DNA of 64,000 bases from Chengkuizengella sediminis (GCF_010078385.1 NZ_SIJC01000012.1:35199-99198), one strand, 5' to 3'; numbered from the stretch's first letter, positions 10,573-19,749 are shown. Numbers and translations are program-made. The notes: a model not told the origin generated them from the sequence alone.

Positions 10573-10855
10573 CAAAAAAAACCTTCATCCTCAAAGGACG
10601 AAAGGTTTTGCTTCCGTGGTACCACCTTTATTTCGTTTCAAAATATCATAATATGAAACGACACTCAAACAGATAACGGCTGTAACCGGCATTCATTGAT
10701 TGTTCGTCAAAAAATAAATTTGAAAAACGATCTATTTTGCAACTCCAGGGCGACTTCAGCAGTTACAACCTACGAAACCTCACAGCCAAGAGTTCCGTTC
10801 TCTGAAGGTTTGGCTACTTACTACTCCCTATCTTCGTTTTTGATTTTATAACTCA
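10573..10855 (-). promoter_or_regulatory. T-box leader of valS (tRNA-Val sensing antitermination)
   Basis: On the minus strand the leader contains the hallmark T-box AAGGTGGTACCACGG (rc of 10613-10627). It is followed at once by a terminator hairpin (10573-10610, AACCTTTCGTCC pairing with GGATGAAGGTT, then eight T). The upstream part folds into a long stem I. A GTC triplet in GCTGAAGTCGCC (rc of about 10745-10760) is the likely specifier, a valine codon that fits valS. The structure and position are clear; the exact specifier codon is inferred. Confidence 0.9.
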
Positions 10856-10856
10856 T

Positions 10857-10885
10857 ATCATACCTATGTTCATTCATTCAGTCAA
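10857..10885 (-). promoter_or_regulatory. Promoter of the valS T-box transcript
   Basis: Minus-strand TTGACT (10880-10885) and TATGAT (10857-10862) are separated by 17 bases, a near-consensus sigma-A promoter. Transcription would begin near 10850, at the start of the T-box leader. Confidence 0.7.
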
Positions 10886-11040
10886 TATTTTCTACATTTT
10901 TTGTTATATTATCATCATAACCAACTTTACTACATTCATAAACATAAAATATACCCCAAAAAGTTATACATCTTCATGAGGGATCATAAAGGAAATATAA
11001 AATAAAAAGAAGTTAACAAGAAGAAATGAGAGGTGATGTT

Positions 11041-11205
11041 GTGAGACAAACATGGTGGAAGATTAGATTCACAATTAAGGGGGTTCTTTTTCCTCTGATA
11101 TGCCTTCAATTTTTTCGAACGTTAATTATCCCAAATCCATTAGATGTATTTATTTTATTTATATTGTTTGTTGTTTTTTTAGCACTTCTTTTAAATATAG
11201 TTTAA
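11041..11205 (+). CDS. Small two-segment membrane protein, unknown function
   Basis: A 54-codon frame starting with GTG after a good ribosome site (GAGAGGTG). The product starts with MRQTWWKIRFTIKG, a basic amphipathic head. A hydrophobic stretch (VLFPLICLQFF) follows, then a longer membrane segment (LDVFILFILFVVFLALLLNI). Composition and ribosome site look real, and the gene ends just before a terminator. I do not recognise the family. It stands alone on the plus strand between valS and the LysM protein gene. Confidence 0.6.
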   Translation: MRQTWWKIRFTIKGVLFPLICLQFFRTLIIPNPLDVFILFILFVVFLALLLNIV

Positions 11206-11210
11206 CCCCA

Positions 11211-11260
11211 AAAAAACCGCTCTCAGTGATCTTAAAGATCATCTTAAGGACGGTTTTTTT
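11211..11260. terminator. Bidirectional terminator between convergent genes
   Basis: AAACCG pairs with CGGTTT, and GATCTTAAAGATC forms an inner hairpin. There are A-runs on the left and T-runs on the right, so it can serve both the small plus-strand gene and the minus-strand LysM gene. Confidence 0.8.
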
Positions 11261-11278
11261 CATTCATATTTTGAATTT

Positions 11279-12895
11279 TTATTTTTGAGGAATATAAATT
11301 ACCTGACCGGCAAATACATCTTCTTGGTCACTAAACCGGTTATATAGCAAAATTTCTCTTGGATTTAATTCATATTTATCTGCAATCGTATCAAGTGTCT
11401 CTTCTTTTTGTACGATACACATTCTAACTTTTTTAAATTGATGTGTTTCCTCTTCTTCTGTTAAAAATAATTTTTTCCATTCTAATCCTTCATCTCTTCC
11501 CTCTGTTGCTTCTACATTTTCATTATTTTCAAAATCAGCTAAATCATCCGTACCTCTATTCTCATTCGTATCTTCTTCTTTATCTTTTTTATGTAATAAG
11601 GACTTTAATTTATTGGAAAATTTATTTTCTGTGGACTCATCATTTGATGATTTTTTACTTAAAAATGCAATTTTGAACTTGGAAGATTTACTTTCTTTTT
11701 GTTCATTTTCGGCTTCTTCAAGAGCTTCAACATTTGAATTATCCTCTAACTCTGCTTCCTCAACATCTGTTGTATTCTCTTCATTATCTTTTTTTGATTT
11801 TTTAGCTTCCTCTTTTACTTCTTTCTTGATTTCTTTTTTCATTTCAATTTTCATTTCTACTTTTTTCTCAACAACAGGTTTCTCTTTCTTTTCTTCCTTC
11901 ACTTCTTCAATGATTTCTTTCTTTTCTATTTTTGGTTTAACGGCTAACTCTTCTACTTCTTTAACTGGCTCTTTTCTACTTTTATCACTAGTTTTACCTA
12001 GTTTTTCTAGTAATGGTTTAATTGGATTAGGTATCTTACTTTTTTCTTTTTCTTCTACATCACTTTTCTCTTCATTCACAGGTAATTCTTTGGTTTCTTT
12101 CACTGCTTCTTCTTTTGTTTCTTTCATTGCCTTTTCTTTCGTTTCTTTTACTGTTTCTTTTTTCACTTCTTTTTTCAATTGAATTTTCATTTCTACTTTT
12201 TTCTCTACGACCGGTTCCTCTTTTTTCTTTTCCGCTACTTCCTCTTTTACTTCTTCCTTTACTTCTTCCTTTACTTCTTCTATTTTCTCAATTTTTTCAA
12301 TTTCAGCTTCTTCTTCCACTTCTTTTTCTAAAGCCTCAACAATAGGTTCTTTGCGTGTACTTTCAAACCTAGGGATATCTCCTCTTGCTTGCATAGGATT
12401 GAAGTTTTGAGCCGTCGTTTCTTCCAGAAATGGTGCTGCTGTTTCTCCATTCCATTCTGGTTTGTTTTCATTTGTATGATGAACAAAAACTGTCTCCTCA
12501 ACATTATTCCAGTGATCATCTTGATTCGATTGAACCTCTATTCCAACTAGAGAAAGAACACCTGATACATTTAAATTCCTAGTGGAAAGTAAATCTATAT
12601 CAAAGTTTTCAATTTCAACTCCGATTTCTTCTAAGCTGTGAATCCGATTTAAAGGTAATGTTATGTCAACTGGAATAAAATGTTCTAGTATTCTTTTATT
12701 ATGTTTATCTTTGATACCTACATATTGTCCAGAAAGTATTAATTTACCTACTAAATTTGCCTGATCTCCTCTTGTTTCTAAATGTATATCCGGGATTAAT
12801 TCAATATCGTCTAAATCTTGAATTCCCTCAATATCTTCGGGTAAATGTACTCTCTCAAAAATATCAAATCGTAATCCTTTTGGCTGATCATTCAC
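11279..12895 (-). CDS. SpoVID-like spore coat morphogenetic protein with C-terminal LysM domain
   Basis: Three parts are visible. Residues 1 to about 130 (LRFDIFERVHLPEDIEGIQ...) look like the beta-rich SpoVID N-terminal domain. Residues about 150-470 are low-complexity, dominated by Lys and Glu, with a repeated block PVVEKKVEMKI followed by KKE that occurs twice about 130 residues apart. The last 45 residues (CIVQKEETLDTIADKYEL...FAGQVIYIPQK) form one LysM motif. SpoVID in Bacillus subtilis guides coat encasement and has this N-domain/spacer/LysM plan; it also lies near hemL and valS there. The start is GTG at 12895, seven bases after GGGGAGG; the frame stays open 20 codons further upstream but without a ribosome site. 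The low-complexity spacer limits certainty about orthology. Confidence 0.7.
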   Translation of the reverse strand: MNDQPKGLRFDIFERVHLPEDIEGIQDLDDIELIPDIHLETRGDQANLVGKLILSGQYVGIKDKHNKRILEHFIPVDITLPLNRIHSLEEIGVEIENFDIDLLSTRNLNVSGVLSLVGIEVQSNQDDHWNNVEETVFVHHTNENKPEWNGETAAPFLEETTAQNFNPMQARGDIPRFESTRKEPIVEALEKEVEEEAEIEKIEKIEEVKEEVKEEVKEEVAEKKKEEPVVEKKVEMKIQLKKEVKKETVKETKEKAMKETKEEAVKETKELPVNEEKSDVEEKEKSKIPNPIKPLLEKLGKTSDKSRKEPVKEVEELAVKPKIEKKEIIEEVKEEKKEKPVVEKKVEMKIEMKKEIKKEVKEEAKKSKKDNEENTTDVEEAELEDNSNVEALEEAENEQKESKSSKFKIAFLSKKSSNDESTENKFSNKLKSLLHKKDKEEDTNENRGTDDLADFENNENVEATEGRDEGLEWKKLFLTEEEETHQFKKVRMCIVQKEETLDTIADKYELNPREILLYNRFSDQEDVFAGQVIYIPQK

Positions 12896-12992
12896 ATTAA
12901 ATCCTCCCCTCAATAAAATGAACCTTTCTAAATCCTCGTAAAAGGAATAAATCATGTCTCTGTAAATTTATATGGATAAAGGAGGATAACCA

Positions 12993-13070
12993 TGACTACT
13001 TTTTATTCTTTCAGCATATGTGTTTCCAAAATATTCCGATATAATAACTATATAAAGCACCCAGACTGAA
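12993..13070 (+). CDS. Candidate 25-residue peptide gene
   Basis: An ATG at 12993 follows a near-perfect ribosome site, AAAGGAGG, by seven bases. It opens a 25-codon frame beginning MTTFYSFSICVSKIF and ending HPD. The gap between two minus-strand genes has no other explanation for such a strong site. No homologue comes to mind. It could be a small sporulation or membrane peptide, or a chance frame. Confidence 0.35.
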
Positions 13071-13110
13071 CATAAGCTCCCATCGGAGCGCGGTAGATTT
13101 TGTTAAAAAA

Positions 13111-14496
13111 TCACTTCTTAGGAAGTGAAACCGTGACAGTAGTGCCTTCGTTTTTACTACTTTTAATGTAAAGTTGTCCCTGATGGAGTTCAATGATTTT
13201 CTGACAAATTGCTAAACCGAGACCTGTACCACTTTGATTAGCATCTACTTGATAGAACATTTTTGTAACAGATGTGAGTTCGTTTTTGTTAATTCCAACA
13301 CCTTCATCGCTTATGTGGAGATTTACATTATTTTCATTTTTTTCAATTTTTAAAGTGATTGCTGTATCTTTAGGTGAATATTTAATCGCATTATCTAACA
13401 AGTTAATTAATACTTGCTTAAGACGATTTTTATCCCCTGTAATAAGCAGTTCCTGATCATAATGAAATATTATGTTCATGTTCTTTTCCTTCACTTTTGT
13501 TTTCATCTGGAAAATGACTTCATTTATTAGTTTAGTAAAGTTAAATGATTTCTTTTTTAATGTGAGAGAACTCGCTTGATACCTTGAAAAATCTAATAAC
13601 TCTTCAACCAAACCTATCAATCTCTCTGTTTCGTCCTGAATGGTTTGCAAACCTTCCATTGTTTCTTGTTTATCAGATAAATCTCCAGATACAATCGTTT
13701 CACTCCAACCTTTAATACTTGTTAATGGAGTTCTAATTTCATGTGAAATTGACGAAATAAATTCATTTTTCATTTTTTCATTTTTAGTGAGTTCATCTGC
13801 CATCACATTAAATGTTTTTGCCAATGTGCCAATCTCATCAATATAGGTTTCTTTTATTTTACTTTTAAAATTACCTTGTGCTATTTTCTCTGATGCTTTT
13901 GTTAATTCGTTAATTGGGCTAGCTATGGATTTAGCTAAAGTAATACTTACAAGAAAAATAACAAATAAAATCATAAGACCTATACCGATCGAAACTGAGT
14001 AAATGTTAAATACCGTCTGATCCACATTTTCTAGTGATGTAATAAACCGCAATACTGCAAACGGCTTTTCACCTTCAAATAATGGAGTAGATACTGCTAA
14101 TACTTTTTCATTAGTTAAGAAGTGGTCTCCTCTCCAGGAGGTTTCAACGCCTTTTAATGCTTGTAGTACATCTTCTGTTTTGATCACCTCATCAAGCCCT
14201 ATTCCACTGGATGTTAAAAGAACTTTTCCTTGTTGATTTATGATTTGAAGCTCTGCTCCTTCATATGAAAATTGATCTTTAATTAATTGTAAATTACCAT
14301 CTAGATTGTATGAATTTAAACTCATGTAGCGGTTCGCATAGGAAGAAGAAACCTGAGCATGATTTTTCAGTATTTTCTCAATCCCATCGTAGTAATAAAA
14401 GTGAATAAATGTAAGAAAAATACCTTCTAGTAATGCGATTGTTAAAAATACGACAAGCGTGTAGTGAGTTACAATTCTTTTTTTTATGCCTGACAT
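13111..14496 (-). CDS. Two-component sensor histidine kinase (HAMP, HisKA, HATPase)
   Basis: A membrane kinase of 461 residues. Transmembrane segment 1 spans about residues 13-35, an extracytoplasmic sensing domain lies at about 36-165, and segment 2 spans about 166-190. A HAMP linker (about 187-240) follows. The HisKA dimer carries the phosphorylated histidine in SSISHEIRTPLTSIKG (His252). The ATPase domain has its N-box (LINLLDNAIKYSPK) and G-boxes (DEGVGI, GTGLGLAI). Its ATG overlaps the regulator stop codon by one base, so the two are translated together. The signal is unknown. Two lipoprotein genes sit just upstream of the pair and could be partners or targets. Confidence 0.93.
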   Translation of the reverse strand: MSGIKKRIVTHYTLVVFLTIALLEGIFLTFIHFYYYDGIEKILKNHAQVSSSYANRYMSLNSYNLDGNLQLIKDQFSYEGAELQIINQQGKVLLTSSGIGLDEVIKTEDVLQALKGVETSWRGDHFLTNEKVLAVSTPLFEGEKPFAVLRFITSLENVDQTVFNIYSVSIGIGLMILFVIFLVSITLAKSIASPINELTKASEKIAQGNFKSKIKETYIDEIGTLAKTFNVMADELTKNEKMKNEFISSISHEIRTPLTSIKGWSETIVSGDLSDKQETMEGLQTIQDETERLIGLVEELLDFSRYQASSLTLKKKSFNFTKLINEVIFQMKTKVKEKNMNIIFHYDQELLITGDKNRLKQVLINLLDNAIKYSPKDTAITLKIEKNENNVNLHISDEGVGINKNELTSVTKMFYQVDANQSGTGLGLAICQKIIELHQGQLYIKSSKNEGTTVTVSLPKK

Positions 14497-15194
14497 TATT
14501 CATCACCTGTCCATTGATATCCATAACCCCATATTGTTTTAACGATTGTTGGTTTAGAGGGATCATCTTCAATTTTTTTTCTAAGTCTTCTGATGTTTAC
14601 ATCCACTATTTTGGCGTCTCCCACATAATCCAATCCCCAAATTTCATCTAACAAATCGTTTCTACTAATAGGTTCTTTGTTTTCCATTAATATTTTCAAT
14701 AACTGAAATTCAGTTTGAGTAAGATCAATGAGCTCACCACTTTTTTTTATCTTATTGGTTTTTGGAAAGAGTTCGATAAGTGGCGAATTGATATTTTGCT
14801 CCTCTGTATTTATTTGACGAGAGGATACATTTAATCTTCTTAATAAGGATTGTATTCTCGCAATAAGAGCTTTGGGACTAAAGGGTTTGTTAATGTAGTC
14901 ATCCGCTCCTGACAATAAACCGTTAATATGATCCGTTTCTTGTACTTTTGCAGTAAGCATAATAATACCAATGTGCTCATTAAATTCTCGAATTTTATCA
15001 CACACTTCAAAGCCATCTATACCTGGCAACATCACATCCAATATAACAATATCTATATCCAGTTCTCTATTGACAATTTCAAGAGCTTCTTCACCGTTGT
15101 CTGTTTCCAATACATGAAAGCCATGTCGTTTTAAATTAATATGAATAAATCTTCGAATGCTATTTTCATCTTCAACTATTAATATTTTACTCAA
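14496..15194 (-). CDS. OmpR/PhoB-family response regulator
   Basis: A 232-residue DNA-binding regulator. The receiver domain (1 to about 120) has the acidic pocket VEDE, phospho-acceptor Asp53 in VILDVMLPG, and the conserved lysine in LTAKVQ. The C-terminal winged helix (about 135-230) ends with VDVNIRRLRKKIE and TIWGYGYQW, typical of the OmpR family. It is partnered with the overlapping kinase gene. Target promoters cannot be deduced. The neighbouring lipoprotein genes, 63 bases upstream in the same direction, are plausible operon mates. Confidence 0.94.
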   Translation of the reverse strand: MSKILIVEDENSIRRFIHINLKRHGFHVLETDNGEEALEIVNRELDIDIVILDVMLPGIDGFEVCDKIREFNEHIGIIMLTAKVQETDHINGLLSGADDYINKPFSPKALIARIQSLLRRLNVSSRQINTEEQNINSPLIELFPKTNKIKKSGELIDLTQTEFQLLKILMENKEPISRNDLLDEIWGLDYVGDAKIVDVNIRRLRKKIEDDPSKPTIVKTIWGYGYQWTGDE

Positions 15195-15257
15195 ATTACC
15201 ACCTACCCTTATATTAAACCTGTTATGAAAGAAGGTTCTTTGATTTCTTTTTTACCA

Positions 15258-16481
15258 TCAAAGTAAATGAAAACTTCTTTGTAATTGTTTATCATCTATA
15301 GTGGTACAATACACGTAAGTATCTGTTCGAATTAATTCAATTTTCCCTTCAAGTTTCTCTTCTTCTGATACTGGAATCACATAAACATCAAATAAAAGAT
15401 TCTGATCCTCAGTATTTATAAATTTAATTTCCTTAAAGTCAAGATTACTTACAATGGTTACGTTTTGATTTGACCAAGGAAAGTTAAAGCGATAACCATA
15501 TTCATAATTGTCATAACGCTCTTGTACAAATTTCAACCTCGTTTCTCCATCCCACTGATAAAAACTATGAATATACGGAGTATAAGCATGTCCATCATCA
15601 AACCCAACAGGAATCCGGGGAATACCAATTTCGATAATTCCATCATGATTGATATCTTCACTTTCTAACATTGTAGCCTTATAGTTTGGTAGATCTTCAT
15701 CATCAAATACACTTTTTAGTTTTAATCCGTCAAATAAAAGGATATTCGTATATGCAGAGTGAGCTCCATATACGTTATCAATAACGATACCTCTTTGATC
15801 TCTAGCCACATAACCACTTTTCGGAATAACTCCAAGTGTGCTTGGATTAAGGGATAAAGAATCAATAAATTCCATTTCATAGTTGATAAAATTGTAAACG
15901 GAAGCCTCGTGTGAAATATGATTCTCTTCAAGAAGAAAAATAGTTACATCCATTATCCCATCCCCGTTTAAATCATCCATTTCTTTATAAGTGTAGGAAG
16001 TATTGAAAATTTTACTGATTTTATTTACATCATATTGATAAATTGTAAGTCTATTGTTTAAATAAAGATTATCTTTTACAAAAGAGAACCCTGCTATAAT
16101 ATCTAAACGACCATCATTTGTTACATCAACAAAATCTAATTCATAGAGTGCATTCCCATCCCCTTCAAAGGTTTGAGCGATATCCCATTTTCCATTTGTT
16201 TCTTTCAGCACCAATCCTTTTACGTATGTTTCCTGATTACTTGTATAAAATGTAATGGCTTCAAATAAACCATCCTCGTCCAGATCAATCAATGAATAGG
16301 AATTCTGGTATTCCCCAGTTACTGCTTCAAGAATTGTGGCATCACTTGGAATAAAGGATTTTATAGCTTCATTAATTAAAGAAACAGGCTGGGGAGGGGT
16401 CATCAATGATTCATTTTTTTTTAAAATTTCACAGCCAGATATTAAAAAAGAAAAAATCAGTATGATATATATTTTTTTCAC
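15258..16481 (-). CDS. FG-GAP/VCBS-like lipoprotein (paralogue 1)
   Basis: A 407-residue secreted lipoprotein. The signal sequence ends in the lipobox LISGC, with the lipidated cysteine at residue 17. The mature part has repeated Asp-rich loops of the kind seen in integrin-like FG-GAP/VCBS propellers: LIDLDEDGLFEAITFY, FVDVTNDGRLDIIAGF, MDDLNGDGIMDVTIFL and SEDINHDGIIEIGIPR. These bind calcium and hold blade turns together in the family. The ligand is unknown. It is a clear duplicate of the gene 24 bases upstream. Both read toward the two-component system, which hints at, but does not prove, a shared envelope-sensing role. Confidence 0.78.
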   Translation of the reverse strand: MKKIYIILIFSFLISGCEILKKNESLMTPPQPVSLINEAIKSFIPSDATILEAVTGEYQNSYSLIDLDEDGLFEAITFYTSNQETYVKGLVLKETNGKWDIAQTFEGDGNALYELDFVDVTNDGRLDIIAGFSFVKDNLYLNNRLTIYQYDVNKISKIFNTSYTYKEMDDLNGDGIMDVTIFLLEENHISHEASVYNFINYEMEFIDSLSLNPSTLGVIPKSGYVARDQRGIVIDNVYGAHSAYTNILLFDGLKLKSVFDDEDLPNYKATMLESEDINHDGIIEIGIPRIPVGFDDGHAYTPYIHSFYQWDGETRLKFVQERYDNYEYGYRFNFPWSNQNVTIVSNLDFKEIKFINTEDQNLLFDVYVIPVSEEEKLEGKIELIRTDTYVYCTTIDDKQLQRSFHLL

Positions 16482-16505
16482 GATGCACCTCCATCTTCAT
16501 TCTCT

Positions 16506-17732
16506 CTACAGCAACTGAAATTCCCTTTGTAAATTTTTATCATCTACCGTAGTACAATACACATATCTGTCTGTTCGGGCTAATTCAATTTTCCCTTTAA
16601 GTTTATCTTCTTCTGTTATAGGTATAACATAGATATCAAATAAAAGACTTTGATCCTCTGTACTAATAAATTTTATTTCTTTAAAATCAAAATTGCTTTC
16701 AATCGTCACGTATTCTGGAAACCAAGGTAGTTCATAGCGGTAATCATATTTATAATTATTATATCGTTCACTAACAAACTGTAATCTTTTGTCTCCATCC
16801 CAGCGATAATAACTATTTATATAAGGAATATACCTATCCTCTTCATCTTCATATCCAACAGGAATCCGAGGTATACCGATTTCTATAATTCCATCATAAT
16901 TAATGTCTTCGCTATTCAACCTATAAACCTTATCATTAGGCTCTTCCTCTTCGTTAAAAACACTTTTTAAATTGGAACCATCAAATAACAGAATATTTGT
17001 ATAAGCTGTATGCATTCCGTTGGCCACATCTAGAACAATGCCTTTTTCTCGCTCCCAATTTACATAACCACTAACGATGTTATAATACCCAAGCATAATT
17101 GGGTTAAGTGGTAAAGAATCAATTAACTTCATTTCTTGAGTTACATAGTTGTATATAGAAGCCTTATTTGAGTGATGATTTTCATCAAGAAGAATAACGG
17201 TTATATCTTCCACTCCATCTTCATTCAAATCATCCATCACTTTATATGTGTACGAGGTATTAAAGTTTCTGCTGATTTCATTTCCATCATATTGATAAAT
17301 CACTAACCCCCTTACTTCATAAGCATCCGAAAATGAGAATCCAGCTACGATTTCTAAAAGCCCATCATTTGTTACATCAACAAAATCTAATTCATAAAGT
17401 GCATTGCCATCTCCCTCAAAAGTGTGAACAACGTTCCATTCTCCATTTGTTTCTTTTAAAACCATACCATGTACTGTAACCTTTTGTTTCCCAGTGTAAA
17501 ATGCGACAACCTCCAATAATCCATCTCCATCTAGATCAATTAAAGAATACGAATTTAGATATTCACCAGTTGAAGCTTTGATAATGGATGTATCACTAGG
17601 TAAATAGGATTGAATAACTGCATTTATATTAGAAACCGGTTGAGGGGGTTTCATCAGCGATTCATTTGTTTCAAAAACAACACAACCAGATAATAAAAAA
17701 GTCATAAAAAATATGATGTATATTTTTCTCAC
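16506..17732 (-). CDS. FG-GAP/VCBS-like lipoprotein (paralogue 2)
   Basis: A 408-residue protein with lipobox LLSGC and the same four Asp-rich loops as its neighbour (LIDLDGDGLLEVVAFY, FVDVTNDGLLEIVAGF, MDDLNEDGVEDITVIL, SEDINYDGIIEIGIPR). Both share a C-terminal block ending YVYCTT(I/V)DDK. Identity is high from end to end, so this is a tandem duplication that has begun to diverge. It is probably the first gene of the run lipoprotein-lipoprotein-regulator-kinase. It acts outside the membrane; its function is unknown. Confidence 0.78.
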   Translation of the reverse strand: MRKIYIIFFMTFLLSGCVVFETNESLMKPPQPVSNINAVIQSYLPSDTSIIKASTGEYLNSYSLIDLDGDGLLEVVAFYTGKQKVTVHGMVLKETNGEWNVVHTFEGDGNALYELDFVDVTNDGLLEIVAGFSFSDAYEVRGLVIYQYDGNEISRNFNTSYTYKVMDDLNEDGVEDITVILLDENHHSNKASIYNYVTQEMKLIDSLPLNPIMLGYYNIVSGYVNWEREKGIVLDVANGMHTAYTNILLFDGSNLKSVFNEEEEPNDKVYRLNSEDINYDGIIEIGIPRIPVGYEDEEDRYIPYINSYYRWDGDKRLQFVSERYNNYKYDYRYELPWFPEYVTIESNFDFKEIKFISTEDQSLLFDIYVIPITEEDKLKGKIELARTDRYVYCTTVDDKNLQREFQLL

Positions 17733-17755
17733 GATACGCCTCCTGAAAGTGAAAA

Positions 17756-18110
17756 CTTTTTTTCTTCATGAGTATTATATAATTTATTAGTTTTCAATTA
17801 GTGACAAATGGTAACAAAAGAATGTCACACTTTTTATTTCGAATAGGATTGTTCAACTCTTGTAATGTATGTTATAATTATAAAACCAATTTTTAACATT
17901 CACCTCAATTTTATTTTCATCACACAAAGTTTTAATCCATTCTACAAACTCACCTTATTATTTATGGCATTTTCAAATCAACACATGCATCATTTTTTAT
18001 TAAATACATTAAATTTGTACACTTAATTAGGTTATGACCGTGCCTTCATTTTACTTTCATTCATATGATGAACAAGTAGTATCTTTTTACTCATAGTTTT
18101 AAAAAATGAA
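17756..18110. other. Divergent intergenic region with a likely plus-strand promoter
   Basis: This 370-base gap separates the lipoprotein gene (minus) from the protease gene (plus). Plus-strand TTGTTC (17849-17854) and TATAAT (17873-17878), 18 bases apart, look like a sigma-A promoter about 250 bases upstream of the protease gene. No ORF or clear hairpin stands out in the rest. Confidence 0.4.
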
Positions 18111-18126
18111 TTGGGAGGTTAAAAAA

Positions 18127-19098
18127 ATGGACAAAGATTTTAAGCTTATCCCTTATAAAGTGGATAAAAAAAATGTGCAAGTGAATGAAATCCCTCAAGG
18201 AGTTAGGATGATTCAAGCACCAGAAGTTTGGGATCAAAGTGAAAGAGGAAAAGGTATTGTAATTGCTATTATTGATACTGGTTGTGATAGAGACCATCCT
18301 GACTTAAAAGACAGAGTCATTGGGGGCAGAAATTTTACAGATGATGATAATGGAAACCCTAACAAATTTAGTGATTATATTGGACATGGAACGCATGTAG
18401 CAGGAACAATTGCAGCAAGTATAAATGGAAGTGGAGTTGTCGGTGTAGCACCTGAAGCAAGTTTATTAATTTTAAAAGCTTTAGGAGGGAAATACGGCTC
18501 TGGAAGTTACGATTGGATTATTAATGCAATCAATTACGCAGTTGATAAAAACGTAGATATTATCTCTATGTCTTTAGGAGGTCCTCACGATATCCCTGAG
18601 TTACATCAAGCTGTAATCAATGCAGTTGAAAAAAATATATTAGTTGTTTGTGCAGCAGGGAATGAAGGAGACGGACGATCTCATACAAATGAGTATTCGT
18701 ATCCTGGCAGTTACAATGAAGTTATTTCAGTAGGTGCCATTGATTTTGAAAAAAGATCTGCTAATTTTACAAATTCTAATAATGAGATTGATTTAGTCGC
18801 TCCCGGTGTGAAAGTCATTTCAACTTATCCAAGAAATAAATTCACAGAATTAAGCGGGACTTCAATGGCTACTCCCCATGTTTCAGGAGCATTAGCTTTA
18901 TTAAAAAATATTAGTGCAAAAGAATTTGGCAGACCATTAACTGAAGCTGAATTATATGCACAATTAATAAAAAGAACCGTATCCGTAGGATATCCAAAAA
19001 CAATAGAAGGAAATGGTCTCGTTTCCTTAGCATTACCAGATAGAATTTCAGGAATTTTAAGTCCTTTATGTATGATTAATATGTCTAATATATCTTAA
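18127..19098 (+). CDS. ispA: Intracellular subtilisin-like serine protease
   Basis: An S8 family protease of 323 residues. The catalytic triad is intact: Asp50 in IIDTGCDRDHPDL, His87 in YIGHGTHVAGT and Ser246 in SGTSMATPHVSGA. There is no signal peptide. The short N-terminal extension starting MDKDFKLIPY closely resembles the LIPY-type propeptide of Bacillus intracellular proteases, which blocks the active site until it is cut. I chose the ATG at 18127 because it lies nine bases after GGGAGG; an in-frame ATG seven codons earlier lies before that site. IspA degrades cytoplasmic protein as cells enter stationary phase and sporulate. A terminator follows closely. Confidence 0.95.
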   Translation: MDKDFKLIPYKVDKKNVQVNEIPQGVRMIQAPEVWDQSERGKGIVIAIIDTGCDRDHPDLKDRVIGGRNFTDDDNGNPNKFSDYIGHGTHVAGTIAASINGSGVVGVAPEASLLILKALGGKYGSGSYDWIINAINYAVDKNVDIISMSLGGPHDIPELHQAVINAVEKNILVVCAAGNEGDGRSHTNEYSYPGSYNEVISVGAIDFEKRSANFTNSNNEIDLVAPGVKVISTYPRNKFTELSGTSMATPHVSGALALLKNISAKEFGRPLTEAELYAQLIKRTVSVGYPKTIEGNGLVSLALPDRISGILSPLCMINMSNIS

Positions 19099-19132
19099 AA
19101 GAGAGGGCTAAATTAATAAAAATGTTCATATT

Positions 19133-19155
19133 ACCACCCTACAGGGTGGTTTTTT
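19133..19155 (+). terminator. Rho-independent terminator of the protease gene
   Basis: ACCACCCT pairs with AGGGTGGT around a two-base loop and is followed by a T-run, 35 bases after the stop codon. Confidence 0.85.
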
Positions 19156-19480
19156 ATGTACCTTAAAAATATTAGCAAAATTCAACTAATTTTTTTTATA
19201 TAAATTATTAAATAATAAAATGCCAATGATTACACCAAAGTTAATTTGGTTCATTAGCGTTTCATTCAGATTTAATAGATAGTAGAATGTTTTAAACATT
19301 CAGGAATCTGTTATTGACCTAAAAATATTAAAATAGTCATATACAACTTGTAGATAATGGATAGCATATATTATACTTCAGATTATAACAGTATATTAAA
19401 ATAACTATCCTAAATTTTTTTGAAATAAACATCAATCAAATATCACACTACAATTCTGGAGAATTGGAGGTGAATTTCAC
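19156..19480. other. AT-rich intergenic region with no recognised feature
   Basis: About 325 very AT-rich bases lie between the protease terminator and the next gene. I see no convincing ORF, hairpin or promoter, other than the ribosome site GGAGGTGA just before 19481. Confidence 0.5.
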
Positions 19481-19702
19481 ATGGCACAAACTATTGATAT
19501 AAAAAGTACATTAGGTTTTGAAAATACCATCAATAGTACCTTCGAGAAAAACCAGCTCATTCGTGTCGGGACAGTAGATGGTAGTTTTGTACAAGGGAAA
19601 TTTAAGTTTGCTAAGAACTCTGTTATAGCATTACGACAAGAAGGTAAAAATGAGAATACGATCATTTTTCTTCCAAATGGATGGTGTGTTGGTCCTGCCT
19701 AG
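19481..19702 (+). CDS. Small protein of unknown function (73 aa)
   Basis: A strong ribosome site (TTGGAGGTGA) precedes the ATG. The product has a beta-rich pattern with a short barrel-like stretch, LIRVGTVDGSFVQGKFKF, followed by NSVIALRQ and a closing NTIIFLPNGWCVGPA. The layout of strands and turns is reminiscent of small Sm/SH3-like folds such as those in Bacillus spore-associated DUF families, but I see no diagnostic motif. There is no signal peptide or membrane segment. A hairpin just after the stop ends the transcript, so this is a single-gene unit. Confidence 0.7.
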   Translation: MAQTIDIKSTLGFENTINSTFEKNQLIRVGTVDGSFVQGKFKFAKNSVIALRQEGKNENTIIFLPNGWCVGPA

Positions 19703-19712
19703 TATTGAATCA

Positions 19713-19747
19713 ATTAAAAGGGATGTAGTAGATACAACCCTTTTAAT
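19713..19747. terminator. Bidirectional terminator between convergent genes
   Basis: ATTAAAAGGG pairs perfectly with CCCTTTTAAT around a 15-base loop. It lies between the stops of the small plus-strand gene and the minus-strand alkC-like gene. Confidence 0.7.
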
Positions 19748-19749
19748 AT

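Noticed and set aside
11613..12182. A 189-codon plus-strand frame rich in Ser and Phe
   Set aside because: It is the complement of the Lys/Glu-rich spacer of the SpoVID-like gene. The composition is explained by that bias, and no ribosome site precedes it.
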